This document shows, in pieces, positions 30,583 through 41,246 of a DNA stretch of 64,000 bases. Within the stretch, counting starts at the first letter, position 1; each line of letters begins with the position of its first letter. The stretch comes from Diplonema japonicum. Lineage: Eukaryota; Euglenozoa; Diplonemea; Diplonemida; Diplonemidae. The position numbers and the translations under genes were made by a program. The notes beneath the pieces were generated by a model. It saw only the letters and a program-made list of their open reading frames with translations, was not told the origin of the DNA and searched no databases. The stretch is from positions 186,001-250,000 of the forward strand of contig OZ025683.1 in assembly GCA_964019335.1 (NCBI GenBank), read 5' to 3'.

Positions 30583-32539
30583 ATGACAGAAAAAGAAAGC
30601 TGGGAGGTTCCTTGCATGCTGGTCATCCCAAGGAAGGACGAATGCGAGGTGTTCGGGTTAGCTTTCCAAGGGAGGACGAAGATGGTGTTGAAGAGGTTGG
30701 TGGCAGATTCGGCCAGTGTGGCAGCGGGTGGGGAAGCGTTCATCGGGAGGAGGCTGACCCATGCAAATGGCAAGGTCAACGCAAAGTGCGACGATATTAG
30801 TAGATACGACGGGAAGAGATTGGAGCTCAGGTTCGCATACCCCGTGGGGTACCCTTTGAAGGTCCAGCGAAGGAATGGTGCGTGGATGACGTGTGCTGTG
30901 AGAGCGTTAGATGACAGGCGGTACGTGGTGACAGGAAGGGACAAAGATGGCGTGTTCGACAAGATAGTTCCATTTGATGCGGCAGACAGCATGCTCGCCG
31001 TAGGCTCGCCTTCCACAATGTACACTGTTGACCAACGAGTCCAGGTAAAAACAACCGTAGGTTTCTCCTACGGCCTTGTAAATAAAGTTGAAGTGGATCA
31101 CTATCAAGTTATTGGGGAGACAGAAAATTGGGAGAAAGACGTAAAACACGAAGATGCCGTGAGCATAATGAGGCCATCGGCACCAAAACCACATGTTGAG
31201 TTCACCGATGCACTCAACGGAAAGACTATAAGATTCACAGCTGGTACAAAGAACAGCCTTGTCTGCTTCATCAACGGCGTGCAACAAAGGAAACCCGTTG
31301 AAAGGGTCAAGTACCAACCCAGGCTTGAGGGCGATCAAATTCTCATTGCAGGGTACTCATCAGCCCCCATCACTCTCCCTCTAGGCGACCACTTGGTGGT
31401 GTCTGACCTCCGGATACTCTGCAATGAAAACAAGATAAAACACAACATCGTGGAGGAAGACCTTCTCATGAAGACGCTGTATCCTTACGATGAAACACCC
31501 GACCTCATCGAGGAGTTCGAGGTCCTGGAGCTGACTGACAGGGCCCGTTTGGAAGACCTTGAAAAGAAAGCCACGAAATACCTGGAAACGATCGCCAGGC
31601 GACTTCGAAGGAACTACCACGGCAGCGCAGCCTCCACAGGTCTTCGTATCAAGAAACTGTTCCCGCTGATTGTCGCCGGAGTACCCGAGAACACTCCCGC
31701 TCACCGTGCAGGGTTCAAAAAGGGCGATCTCATCACAAAGGTCATCACTGGGAACGGGTCTTGGACTGTCTTTGGCAGGGATCAGCTCATGACCGCTCTT
31801 GGCCCGAGGGGTGCTGTGTATGGTGGGAGCGAAGTGTTGATCGAAGTCTCTCGCAGCGAAGAAACAGCATCGGATTGGGGCGCTGCGCTGTCTGGGGTGG
31901 ACATGATGCCGACAGTCATTTCGGCCAACGACCCCTCGCAACCCGAAGTTAACCTCCCAGAGCCAAAGGACACAACGTTGCTTAAGTTGACTTGCGAAAC
32001 TTCTCTCAGCGTATGGTCAAGAATCACAATGGGTTTTTACCAGAGAAAAAAAAAAAAACACACAGTTCCGCAACAAGCTCCTTACGCAGTTGCTTCCTCT
32101 GACCGTCTATGCTGAAGAGATGGAACCGGAGCAGATTGCAGACTTGGTGGTATGCTTGTCTTGAAGAAATTAAAAAAAAAAACAAAAAAAAAAACCTCAG
32201 TCAAGCGTCAAAACCTGCAATGGCTTCACCAGCGATTGCATCAAGGCAGCTCACCCTGGCTACTCTAAGGGCATCGACAGAGACGACCTTGAGTCTATTC
32301 ACTATGACATGATGGAGAAGCTCGGGATCGACCCTGTGCCTTCTGCAAAGATCGAAGCACAGTTCTCCTATGTCACTGCATTCCTGAACGTCTACAGGAT
32401 TGACATGCCGACAGCACAGGCTTTGCTGAGAGACTTGCTTATAGAGGTTTGTTTCTAGTTAGAAAACAAGAAGCGCAAAAAAAAAACACAGAATGTGCTT
32501 GCTATGGAGGAAGCGTTCCAAAGACCTCCCGCAGAATAG
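30583..32539 (+). CDS. PDZ-domain protein
   Basis: Four exons: 30583-32010, 32066-32149, 32201-32446 and 32492-32539; 601 aa. Residues ~20-85 have a PDZ-like outline (VFGLAFQGR, then FIGRRLTHANG). A second, clearer PDZ is near 360-430 (PLIVAGVPENTPAHRAGFKKGDLITKV would be its core, with GLRIKKLFP before it). The C-terminal ~130 residues, spread over the three small exons, are helical. PDZ domains bind C-terminal peptides or organise complexes. No protease domain is present, so this is likely a scaffold. Introns use GTATGG, GTATGC and GTTTGT donors. The A tract before 30583 supports the start. Confidence 0.75.
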
Positions 32540-32828
32540 AACCAGGGAAACGGATGATGGCTGATTAAAGAAACCTGCATCAGCATTTTGGGGAGAAAAG
32601 AAAGAATTTTATAGAATGTTGTGAGCCGCCACTCCCTTTTACCCTGCCCCTCCCCAAGAAGTTCAGAACCCTTGCCCTCCCATTGTACCCCTCTCCCCTA
32701 GTAGGTCGGTAGAAGGCAAGGTGTCTTCCTATCCGTAACCCCCAAAGCAAAGAGTGAAAGGAAGAGAAAAGTTTGAGGTTCAGTCAGGCTTCATAGTAGA
32801 AGAAATGCGAAAAAAAACAAAAAAATAT
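32540..32828. other. Spacer between PDZ gene and tRNA gene
   Basis: Balanced, homopolymer-poor DNA, unlike most spacers here. No gene seen. The A run at ~32812-32825 reads as a T-run pol III terminator for the - strand tRNA. Confidence 0.5.
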
Positions 32829-32910
32829 CGCGGACGGCAGGATTTGAACCTGCGCGGGCAGAGCCCAATGCATTTCGAGTGCACCTCCGTAACCACTTGG
32901 ATACGTCCGC
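32829..32910 (-). tRNA. tRNA-Ser (anticodon CGA)
   Basis: On the - strand: a 7-bp acceptor stem GCGGACG/CGTCCGC, a D arm, anticodon stem GTGCA/TGCAT with loop CTCGAAA (anticodon CGA, reading UCG), a long serine-type variable arm and T arm GCAGG-TTCAAAT-CCTGC. The discriminator is G, as expected for serine. A T run follows on the - strand. It is the only feature here read against the protein genes, and it sits in the homopolymer-poor gap between two gene runs, as tRNAs often do in polycistronic genomes. Confidence 0.93.
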
Positions 32911-33704
32911 TACGCCAGAATTTGGCGGTTTTCTTCAAGTAAACAATTCATGCATATCTGTTATCGGTGTTACTTAACCGATGATGGTTCAAAGAAGCAA
33001 AAAAGAAATCTCCCTTTTCAAAAAGAAAGGTAAGCTGGCTGTTGAGGCAAGATCTCATATCTCTCGCCAGGGCTTCCTGTTTTTTTCCCCAGCATCACCC
33101 CAATTCTTTCCCGTTTTAAAAACGTCACAGTCGGGCCAAGTTTATTCTTGTTTGCAGTTGAAAGAAAAAGAAGAACCCTGTCTTTGTTTCCCCCCTTCAT
33201 AACCCCAGTCCGCAATTCTTCATTTTCCCCTTCTTCTTCTTCTTTGTTCATACGCTTGCAACTGGGATACGACCTTTCTTTTTCCCGCCCCTTTGCATGA
33301 AAGAAAGTGGGAAGTCCCTTCTCATTATCTCACTCCAAAAAGGAAACAGAGAAAGAACGCCCTTCCCCTTTTCCACCCAGTCCCTGTTTGCCCACCCACG
33401 CCCTCGTAGTTCCCCCCCCCCGTACCCACTCCCCCGTCCACCCGCTTCATTTGTAATTGTTTGATTGGCTTCTTTTTTATTTTTATCTTTTTCTTCGGCA
33501 TCTCTTTATGTTGGAACTTGTATAAACTATCAGAGCTCCATCCTAGCACCCTAGGAGTCTATCCAAGCCTTTCCCGAATGTGGCATGCTATCAGCACACA
33601 TATCGCGTTGAATACCTATGCCTGGGAAAAGAACAACACAGGGGGGGCTCCCATTTACACACAAAACTCCCTGGGAGGAAAAAGAAAAGAAGGAGAAAGA
33701 AAAG
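32911..33704. other. Spacer downstream of tRNA
   Basis: No gene seen. Less homopolymeric than most spacers, with pyrimidine-rich DNA at 33180-33250 and 33350-33440. Confidence 0.5.
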
Positions 33705-35072
33705 ATGTCTGGTGGGCTCTCGGTAGGGGTCAAACGATCAAAAACCGATGAGGATCTAGAAGACAGCATACTGCAACTCCAGTTCTTATGCGAAGGGGTT
33801 GCCAAGGGTATTGAACATCAGGAGAGAGCCGCGAAGAAGGCGAGAATGGCAGACGAGGAAAAGCTCCGCAAGGAAGTGGAAAAGATGGACGAAAAGGAAA
33901 CACAGCGAGAAATAATGCGCGCGAGGCTCCGAATGTTCGTGGGCGACAAAGGGAACTGCCTGACCCTCGACGTAGGAGGTGTGAAGTTCGTCACAACGAG
34001 GGACACCTTAATGGCGATACCGGACACACTATTCACAGCCCTTCTATCAGGACACTTTTCAATAGATAAAACAGACGATGGGGCTATCAAGCTCGATCGC
34101 GACCCTGCTTACTTTTCCTATATCTTGAACTACCTACGGGGGTACCGAGAAACCGGGCGGTGCACCACCCTGTTTACCCTCAAGGGTCTCCCGAACCTAT
34201 CTGCTATGCACATTGCACAAGAGGCTGAGTTCTACGGACTGACATCTCTGCGCGCCATGGCCTTGAACTACACCTCTTTCATCGTCTCGAAGGAGGTTGA
34301 CTCGCCGTACAACACTGTCAACGAAGCACTGGAGAAAGCTTCTAATGGGGATCGAATCGTGGTGTACCCTGGGACGTACTTCGAGTCGATCACAGTGACG
34401 AAGGAGGTAGAGATTGTAGGGGAAGGTCCTAGGGACAAGATTGTGATCGTGACAACGGACGGGAACCCAACCGTGGTGTTCAAAGAAGGGTGCAAGGGGA
34501 AGATGTGCAACATCAGTCTGAGAGAGATGTCGAGGTTCGGGGTATGCACCGTGGAGGTGAAAGGACAAGCGAATGTAACATTGGACCAGTGCGATCTATC
34601 GACGAGACAGGAGGCCAACACTATTAATGTTTCCGACAAAGCTTCATTGACGCTTACCATGAGCAGGATTCATGGCGCGAAGGGAAGCGCTGTTCTTATT
34701 CGTGACGAGGCGTCCGCTGAGATCAAGAACAACGAACTGATCAACATAAAATGCTGTGCTCTTCAAGCCCGCCATGATGCCACCTACGAGCTCTCGGGCA
34801 ACGTTATCCAGAATGCAGCGTACGGCGGTGTAGATGCTGCAGACAACACAAAAGGGGTCATTCGGAATAATTCTATTTCGCATTGTAAAAGGGCGGGCGT
34901 TGTACTCCACGGCTCATCCTCCACCAACATCCAAGGCAATGTGATCTCGAAGAACGAGTGCGGGGTAAGACTGTTCCCCGACTCCAAAATTTTGTCATTT
35001 ACGGACAACAGGATCTACAACAACACGAACGATCTGGAAGGGTTGGAGGCTCCCGGTGAAACCGAGGGTTAG
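33705..35072 (+). CDS. BTB (KCTD-type) plus right-handed beta-helix protein
   Basis: 455 aa, single exon. The start 33705 follows an A/G-rich leader; the frame is open 29 codons further upstream. Residues ~20-80 are a charged helix. A T1/KCTD-like BTB domain lies at ~84-185 (LTLDVGGVKFVTTRDTL, FTALLSGHFS, FSYILNYLRG), normally used to oligomerise or to bind cullin-3. From ~215 to 440 there is a right-handed parallel beta-helix built of ~23-residue turns (YNTVNEALEKASNGDRIVVYPGTY opens it; later turns carry N-x-I ladders such as ISKNECGVRLF), as in FBXO11 and pectate-lyase-like proteins. A plausible role is a cullin-3 ubiquitin-ligase adaptor with the helix as substrate binder. Confidence 0.85.
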   Translation: MSGGLSVGVKRSKTDEDLEDSILQLQFLCEGVAKGIEHQERAAKKARMADEEKLRKEVEKMDEKETQREIMRARLRMFVGDKGNCLTLDVGGVKFVTTRDTLMAIPDTLFTALLSGHFSIDKTDDGAIKLDRDPAYFSYILNYLRGYRETGRCTTLFTLKGLPNLSAMHIAQEAEFYGLTSLRAMALNYTSFIVSKEVDSPYNTVNEALEKASNGDRIVVYPGTYFESITVTKEVEIVGEGPRDKIVIVTTDGNPTVVFKEGCKGKMCNISLREMSRFGVCTVEVKGQANVTLDQCDLSTRQEANTINVSDKASLTLTMSRIHGAKGSAVLIRDEASAEIKNNELINIKCCALQARHDATYELSGNVIQNAAYGGVDAADNTKGVIRNNSISHCKRAGVVLHGSSSTNIQGNVISKNECGVRLFPDSKILSFTDNRIYNNTNDLEGLEAPGETEG

Positions 35073-35695
35073 TTGATGCGTGATTCGCTCTCTTTCCCCC
35101 CCCCCTCTTTTTTTTGCCCCACTCATCACTGTAATATTCTTTCCCCCTTCCCCTTTTCTCTTTTTCTTCATACATAGCGCAAACCAGTGAAGGTTCCTTT
35201 ACGCAGCGATCATGGACCTGTACTGCCGTTATCCAGCAGCATGTGTTTTATCCATGCAGTGTTTATCGATGGAACAAAACGTAATTGATAGTGGCTATCT
35301 ATGAATTTTTAACCCCCTCTTTTTTTTTTCTTCCATCACGCTGAAAAATGAGGCAACAAACAACTTTTTTTAAAAAAAAAAGTAAAATCTTAAGATCTAT
35401 ACACACTCTCAACCATTTTTTTTTTTTTTTAAGTGAAACTTGCTCTCGACTCCCACTCACCCCTTCTTGAGTAAGCTCTCCCCCTCCCTCCCAAATAGGT
35501 AGTTAAAAAGAACAAAAAACATAAAATAAAGTGTCATTGTTATGACACCCCCCCCCCCCCCCGAAAACAAGAAAACGCCTGTTGCCCCTTTTCTCTCTCT
35601 CTTTTTTCTTTGAACAACCCCATAGTTCTTAAGTAAACTTTTTTTCGAAAAGGGGGGGAGAAGAGGGAGAAAAAAAGAAGAAAAAAAAAAAAGAG
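35073..35695. other. Intergenic, homopolymer-rich
   Basis: No gene seen. Balanced DNA at 35170-35290 without a useful open frame, T and A runs around it, and a C run at 35548-35562. Confidence 0.5.
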
Positions 35696-36559
35696 ATGTC
35701 GGTCGCGCCTCAAGGGAGGCCAGGGTCGAAGGTTCCGATAAAGCCGCCAGTGGTAGTTCAGACGAAGGCGCCGCCGAGGGGAGGAGGACCAACTGTGGCG
35801 AAGTCCCCGACGTCCCCTAGAGATAAAAGACCGATAACCCCGAAAAGCTCGACACCCTTGAAAAATTACAGCTACAGACCAGAACGAGAACCGGTCTCGG
35901 TGGTGTCGTCAAGGGGCGCACCGTCTCCTCAGCAACATCTCCCTGTGAGACAAGGAAGCTACCCACCACAGGAAACACGAGAGGAACTGACATTTTGGTC
36001 TCCACCACCGGAGAGCCACTCAATGGGAAGGAGCACATTCGACTGGCACGACAAAGCACCTGAGGACAGGATCCACGTTCCTGAAGAGGTCCATCCGTTC
36101 GGCAGGTACGATTGCGTGGTGAGGGGTTCTTTCATCATTGAAGGGCTGAACTATGCGAAATTTCAAGCCCCAATGAGCAAGGACAATGTAGAACACCGCA
36201 AGAAGTTCACGACAGCACTACGGGACGACATAATAGCGTGCGTGGGCCAAGGTGTCAGGCGGAAGGACATCATGCTGCGGGCAGCCCCCGGTCCCATCCG
36301 TGGGGTGGTGCTGGAGTACGACAAATATAAAGAGGATCTGCCGACGCTTGTCGATGCTGACTGGGGCATCGAATTTGAGTACGCGATTAGGTCTCGAAAT
36401 GAGGTCTCTCAGCAGCATGTCGGCATGATGCTCTTCACGTCCCTCCGTGAGCCTGGCGGCCTTGATGTCGACGATGCAAGGCAGGCCTGGCTTCGATACA
36501 TAGACCCTACAGTCCCACCTAATAATATCTACACCTCTCCAGTCCCTACCGCGCATTAG
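35696..36559 (+). CDS. Unknown protein, paralogue of 39739 (shared alpha/beta domain)
   Basis: 287 aa, single exon, start right after an A tract. The first ~115 residues are Pro/Ser/Arg-rich and likely disordered. Residues ~140-275 form a domain shared with the gene at 39739: SFIIEGLNYAKF, RDDIIACVGQGVRRKDIML, GPIRGVVLEYDK, IRSRNEVSQQHVG, then a W..YID end. The alternation of strands and helices, with a GVR.KDI turn followed by a V-rich strand, is reminiscent of SEA-like domains in kinetoplastid flagellar and cytoskeletal proteins. That similarity is by impression only. No membrane helix. The two copies are ~4 kb apart, with the carnitine acyltransferase gene between. Confidence 0.65.
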   Translation: MSVAPQGRPGSKVPIKPPVVVQTKAPPRGGGPTVAKSPTSPRDKRPITPKSSTPLKNYSYRPEREPVSVVSSRGAPSPQQHLPVRQGSYPPQETREELTFWSPPPESHSMGRSTFDWHDKAPEDRIHVPEEVHPFGRYDCVVRGSFIIEGLNYAKFQAPMSKDNVEHRKKFTTALRDDIIACVGQGVRRKDIMLRAAPGPIRGVVLEYDKYKEDLPTLVDADWGIEFEYAIRSRNEVSQQHVGMMLFTSLREPGGLDVDDARQAWLRYIDPTVPPNNIYTSPVPTAH

Positions 36560-37179
36560 TTTGTTTCCCCCCCCCCCCCCCCCCCTCTGTTGTAATGAAT
36601 CAATGTTGCAAAAAAAAAAATCTATCTTAGATGCCCTCAAAGTGAATAAGAACAAAAAAGAAAAAAAAAGTATATTTTTTTTGATCAGCATCTGATTTTT
36701 TTTGTTTTCCCTTTTTTTGTAATGGAATAACATACATCGAATGGTTGAGGGGTTACCTTTCTGTGAGGGAAGGGTGGGGGGGGGGGAGGGGTGGGTGTGT
36801 GTTGTGGGAGCTTTTTTTTTTTTTTTATAGTGGGTTCGGTTCCCCTGTAAAACTCCTGAGAGTGAACAGTACTTTAGTTCCAGTTTTTGTCGCCAAATGC
36901 CCCCCCCCCCCCCCCCCCCCCCCCCTCCTTTTTTGGCTGAAAAACACAATAGAAAAAAAAGGGGGGGTGAGAAAAAAAAACAAAACAAAAAAACCTTGTA
37001 AAACTCTTTTGTTAAACCGGAAAAGAATAAATAATTATATCCGATGAAACTCTAAAGAAGCACAAAAAAAAAAAAAAAAAAAAAAAAAAACGGAATCTTT
37101 CTTTATTTCTTTCTTTCTTTTTTTTTTTTAGTTCCATGTCATATACTCGAAAAGAAAGAAAGGGAGAGATTAAAAAAAA
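36560..37179. other. Intergenic, homopolymer-rich
   Basis: No gene seen. C runs (36567-36583, 36900-36925), G runs (36777-36789), and A and T runs. Confidence 0.55.
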
Positions 37180-38844
37180 ATGTCGAAAATCGGGAGATTG
37201 CTGTCTGTGAACCATGCAGGCTTGCCCCGCCTGCCCATCCCTGAGCTGGGAGATACCATGACAAGGTATTTAGCGAGCGTGAGGCCCCTTGCTTCGGATG
37301 CTGAGTACAATGAGCAGGTTGGCCTTGTCGAAGCCTTTACAAAGGGGACAGGGAAGGAGCTGCAGCAGTCCCTCGTCGCCAGGGACGCCGCGCAGGCAGC
37401 TCTGAACGAGAGACCCTTCTTCCACTTCGAGAACTACTGGGACGACGCGTACCTGTGTGCGAGGTGCCCGAACCCTGTGAACATCAGCCCTTTTTACATC
37501 ATGCAAAAGCCTTCGCAGTCAACGGGGGTGGAAAACGCCGCAAGATTTGTACACGGGGCCTTGCAGTGGCTCGTGACCGCACGTAACGGTGAGCTGAAGG
37601 ACGACGGCGGTGACATGTCGCAGCTTGCAATGTTCCTAGGCACGACAAGGATCCCTCAGCTGGTGCGGGACACACTCGAGTTCCACGCCGACACATCTTC
37701 GCACATTGTAGTGCAGCGCAGTGGCAAGTTCTACCGGGTGGAAGTCATGAAGCAAGGCGTGCCTGCGTCTGTCGCCGATCTCACCGCCACCTTCAACGCC
37801 ATCAAACAGAACGCTACAACGGACGACACACCTTGCATCTCCTCCCTGACCACCGAAGACAGGGACGTGTGGGCTAACGCGAGGACCGAGCTAATCTCGT
37901 CCAGCGCAGCCAACAAGAACAGCATCAAGGATATCGACACCGCGCTTCTTATGGTAGCCCTTGACCATGGGCAAGAGGACGGTCCCGCCTCCACTGCGAA
38001 GTCTCTCCTCCACGGGACGGCACCCAATGCCACGTACAAGAACAGGTGGTACGACAAGCACCAGCTGGTTGTCGACGATGCTGGCAACACCGGCATGATC
38101 TTCGAGCACTCCTTCAGCGACGGCGGGTCTTGGAACAAGGCTATCGGCGACTTCTGGCCGATTGTGACCGGCAACCACTCCCTCTCCCCCGCGGCCACCC
38201 TCCCTTTCCAGGAGCTGTCTTGGGAATTTTCCGAGAAAACCATGAACAGCATCAAGGCGGCCGAGGTGAAGTTGGAGAAAGACATTGACGAGGAGACTCA
38301 AGTGGCGGTGGTGAACTGGGAGGAGTACGGGAAGGACGCCATCAAGCAGTGCAAGGTGTCACCGGACGCCTTCGTGCAGCAGGCGTTCCAAGTTGCGTAC
38401 CAGCAGGTCCATGGGAAGCCTGCTGCGACATACGAGGCAGCAGCAATGAGGGGGTACTTCCACGGGAGGACGGAGACAATCAGGAGTTTGACGGTGGAAG
38501 GGAACGACTTCGCGAGGTCGATGGCAAGGGGTGAGGGGTCCACCGAGGTATTGAGGGAGAAGCTGGTGGCGGCGGCTAAGGCACAGTCCGGCGTTGCCCG
38601 TCTGGCGGCTGGTGGGCAGGGCATTGACAGACACCTTATGTCCCTCAAGATGGAGGCAACCGAACACAACGTTGTCGATTCGTCTGATGCTTCTCTTGAG
38701 CTCTTCTCGTCCCCCCTCTACGCCCAGTCCTCCACCTGGACTCTTTCCACCTCTAACGTCACCTCTCCCTTCATCGACTACTTTGGGTTCGGGGCAGTGA
38801 CCACTCATGGGTACGGGCTTGGTTACATGGTATGATTTTGAAAT

Positions 38845-38913
<69 letters not shown>

Positions 38914-39079
38914 CTTTTAACAACCGCCTCCCCATTCACCTCTCCGCTTTCCGATCGGGTGAGACTAAAGTGAGGTATGGATGAAAGATCGGGGAATCAA
39001 AATAATAATAATAAAAAAATACAGTGACATGGCTGACAGCGTTGAGGACGCACTGAGGAAGATGATGAAGCTTTTCTAG
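37180..39079 (+). CDS. Carnitine O-acyltransferase
   Basis: Three exons: 37180-38829, 38913-38974 and 39025-39079; 588 aa. It transfers acyl groups between CoA and carnitine, in mitochondria or peroxisomes. The choline/carnitine acyltransferase fold is clear: N-terminal LPRLPIPELGDTMTRYL, catalytic His310 in EHSFSDGG, YFHGRTETIR (426-435), GIDRHL and GFGAVTTHGYGLGYM at the end of exon 1. The small exons encode the final strands and helix (DMADSVEDALRKMMKLF). The DGG variant after the histidine and the length fit carnitine acetyl- or octanoyltransferases rather than membrane CPT1, since no N-terminal membrane segment is present. The first intron is ~60 nt of A with an AAAAG acceptor. Confidence 0.92.
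38830..38912 (+). other. Intron made almost entirely of A
   Basis: After GTATGATTTTGAAATTTAT the intron is an unbroken A run of about 60 nt that ends in AG. No pyrimidine tract separates the branch region from the acceptor. The protein reads on correctly into the acyltransferase C terminus only if this stretch is spliced out. Confidence 0.75.
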
Positions 39080-39738
39080 GGTAGGTGTCTGCTTTTTTTT
39101 TTTCTTTCCCTCTCGTGTTGCGCGTGGTTTGCATAAATGATTTTTTTTTTGTTCTCATTGATTTCCCCTTTTCCCCCCTCCTGATTCTTGTCGCAAATCG
39201 AGCAAAACTAAAGGGAGAATGAATAAAGAAAATGGAAGGAGAAAAAAAAAATAAAATAAAAGGAGAAAGAACGTAAGCTTCCCCCCACCCTCATCTACAC
39301 CCAAGTAGTCGATCCCTGTGTCTGTTGTCGACCCATAGGGTGTGTGTTTGCACAGTTCTCCTCATCCCCTCCTTTTTCTTTTCTTTTATTCTTTTTTTTT
39401 TTTTGCATACCGGACCAACTGAATGCAAAGGTTTTTTTTTGTTCCATTCTCGTTTCGATCCCTTCCCCCCCCCTTTTTTTTTCTCTTGTAACCATATAAA
39501 CCATATGTTCGCTACAAGGAGAAGAAAAAAAAAGAAGGGGGCACAAAAAAAAATTAAGAGAAAAAGGATGGGGGGGATTCAAAGAAAAAAAAAAAGAAGA
39601 AGAAAAAAGAACACCTTTCTGATAACTTTTCCATCGAGCACCTCCGTGCACACTGAAACTTTATCGATTTTTATTATTATTATTACTTCAAACAAAAATA
39701 CTGCCTCAGTTTCTTGAAAGAACAAAAAAAAAAAAGAA
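39080..39738. other. Intergenic, homopolymer-rich
   Basis: No gene seen. T runs, A/G-rich DNA and a (TTA)n-like patch near 39670. Confidence 0.55.
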
Positions 39739-40617
39739 ATGCCGAGATTAAAAACGGCGATTCCACCAGGAGGCAGCATGGCACAGCCTAAACCCCCGGT
39801 GGAACCACCGGTGAAGGGCCGTTCGTCCTCGCTGAAAAAAGTTAAAATGAGAGACGAAGAAAAAGATCGGAACCGAGGAAGGGGCAGGAACTCCGCACAG
39901 CCCTCCGCGGAGAAAACTACTAGATCCCCAGAGAAGATCCTGACGGTCATGGCCGGGGGGAACCCGTCGTTGCCGCAGTTTGACGCGTACGACACCGCTC
40001 CGGAGGACAGGGTGCTAAGAGATCAAAAATGTTTGTACAAAAACAGTTTTAAATCTGTATCAAAGCACGCCTTCAAAGGAGAACCCACAGTGTCTGCTAC
40101 CTTCAATATAAAAGGCGTCAATTACATGAGATACTTGCAGCTGGCGAAGGTTAACCCACGATCGGTCGGAGAATTCCAAGATGGGATACGGGATGATCTT
40201 TGCAGCCTTCTAGGCTATGGCGTGCGAACCCAGGACATCTTGATGAATATCAGCCCTGGAAAGGTTACAGCAATGTCCTTGATTTACGACAAAAGGGATC
40301 AAGACCTTGATGACGTGAATAACTATAAAGGCCCTCGAATCAGAGATGCGACCTGCGACATGTCGGTGGAGCTGTTGATCCGGTCCCGCGACGTCGTGGC
40401 GCAGCAGAGCATCGCCGCCATCCTCTTCGCTGCCATTCAGGACCGATCCCTTTCGTTAGAATCCACCGTGGCGAAGTACGGGAAGTGGATCGACCCTGCC
40501 AACCGCTACCCCAACCTCACCCTCTACCCGCCCCGACAAGAGGAGGAACCAAAAATTGTACCGACGCCTGTCGTCGGTTCCGCTTGCACCCCACCGTCTT
40601 CCCTTTACCGTTGTTGA
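39739..40617 (+). CDS. Unknown protein, paralogue of 35696 (shared alpha/beta domain)
   Basis: 292 aa, single exon, start directly after an A tract. The N-terminal ~85 residues are basic and disordered. Residues ~115-255 match the domain at 35696: FNIKGVNYMRY, IRDDLCSLLGYGVRTQDILM, GKVTAMSLIYDK, LIRSRDVVAQQSIA, and a KWID end. A DAYDTAPEDRV motif before the domain corresponds to DWHDKAPEDRI in the other copy, so similarity begins just upstream of it. The two proteins have diverged considerably, an old duplication compared with the NRAMP and eL22 pairs. Function unknown. Confidence 0.65.
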   Translation: MPRLKTAIPPGGSMAQPKPPVEPPVKGRSSSLKKVKMRDEEKDRNRGRGRNSAQPSAEKTTRSPEKILTVMAGGNPSLPQFDAYDTAPEDRVLRDQKCLYKNSFKSVSKHAFKGEPTVSATFNIKGVNYMRYLQLAKVNPRSVGEFQDGIRDDLCSLLGYGVRTQDILMNISPGKVTAMSLIYDKRDQDLDDVNNYKGPRIRDATCDMSVELLIRSRDVVAQQSIAAILFAAIQDRSLSLESTVAKYGKWIDPANRYPNLTLYPPRQEEEPKIVPTPVVGSACTPPSSLYRC

Positions 40618-40941
40618 TACTGTATTTTTTTTTTTTTTTTTTTTTTTTTTCTTTTTCTTTCTTTTTTTTTTTTTTTTTTGAAAATTTACTTCTCTGTGAA
40701 AGAATAACCTATTTTTTCCCGTGTGTTTCCGGTAAATAACCATGCCTCAGTAGCCAATTTAGCCAATTTTTTGCCTTGGCTCAGTTCCAAGTTGGACGAC
40801 TTTTACCTCCCAATTTGCCTAGGCCTTACTTTTGAGAAGGCCTCAGGCAGCTCTATGAACAGCTTTTTTTTTTCGGGGGGGAAATAAAATAAAAATAAAA
40901 GCTAATAAATTTACACGAATAATATATAAAAAAAAAAGAAA
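40618..40941. other. Spacer with T runs and a hairpin
   Basis: Two long T runs (40624-40679) follow the stop codon. Then a balanced ~110-bp patch contains a strong palindrome (see 40818-40849). No protein gene seen. Confidence 0.5.
40818..40849. repeat. Stem-loop (AGGCCTT...AAGGCCT)
   Basis: GCCTAGGCCTT pairs with AAGGCCTCAGGC across a 9-nt loop; small bulges interrupt the outer part. It lies in the spacer before a small gene and could be a 3'UTR structure. Confidence 0.4.
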
Positions 40942-41178
40942 ATGGTGGGTCATTTCGGCCCCGATCTCGCAGACGAGCTTGAGGTGACTATGATTGATGA
41001 AAAGGACGCGGGGCCGAAACATGCTAAGTCTAAAGATTATGGAGACAAGAGCCAGACAGGGAAGGTGTCTCAAGGTTCGATCGATGCGTGGACACCTGGT
41101 GACCAGTACTTAGCTCGCCTAGCTGGCATACACAATAAGAAGGTCGCGGGGAGCGGGTCGAGGTGCCCAATGCAGTAG
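40942..41178 (+). CDS. Small hydrophilic protein, 78 aa
   Basis: Single exon, start directly after an A tract. Acidic N terminus, then Lys/Ser/Gly-rich, ending GSRCPMQ. No membrane helix or recognised domain. Its compact position (68 nt before the next start) and the A-tract context favour a real gene. Confidence 0.5.
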   Translation: MVGHFGPDLADELEVTMIDEKDAGPKHAKSKDYGDKSQTGKVSQGSIDAWTPGDQYLARLAGIHNKKVAGSGSRCPMQ

Positions 41179-41246
41179 TTTATTTCTCCCTTTTCTCCCC
41201 TCCCTCTTTTCCCTCCTCCTTCCACCAACAGAAGAAAAAGCAAAAA

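Noticed and set aside
40741-40800. GCCAATTTTTTGCCTTGGCTCAG as a relict dinoflagellate spliced leader
   Set aside because: Only short words match and the position is in a spacer after a T run; other features point to Euglenozoa.
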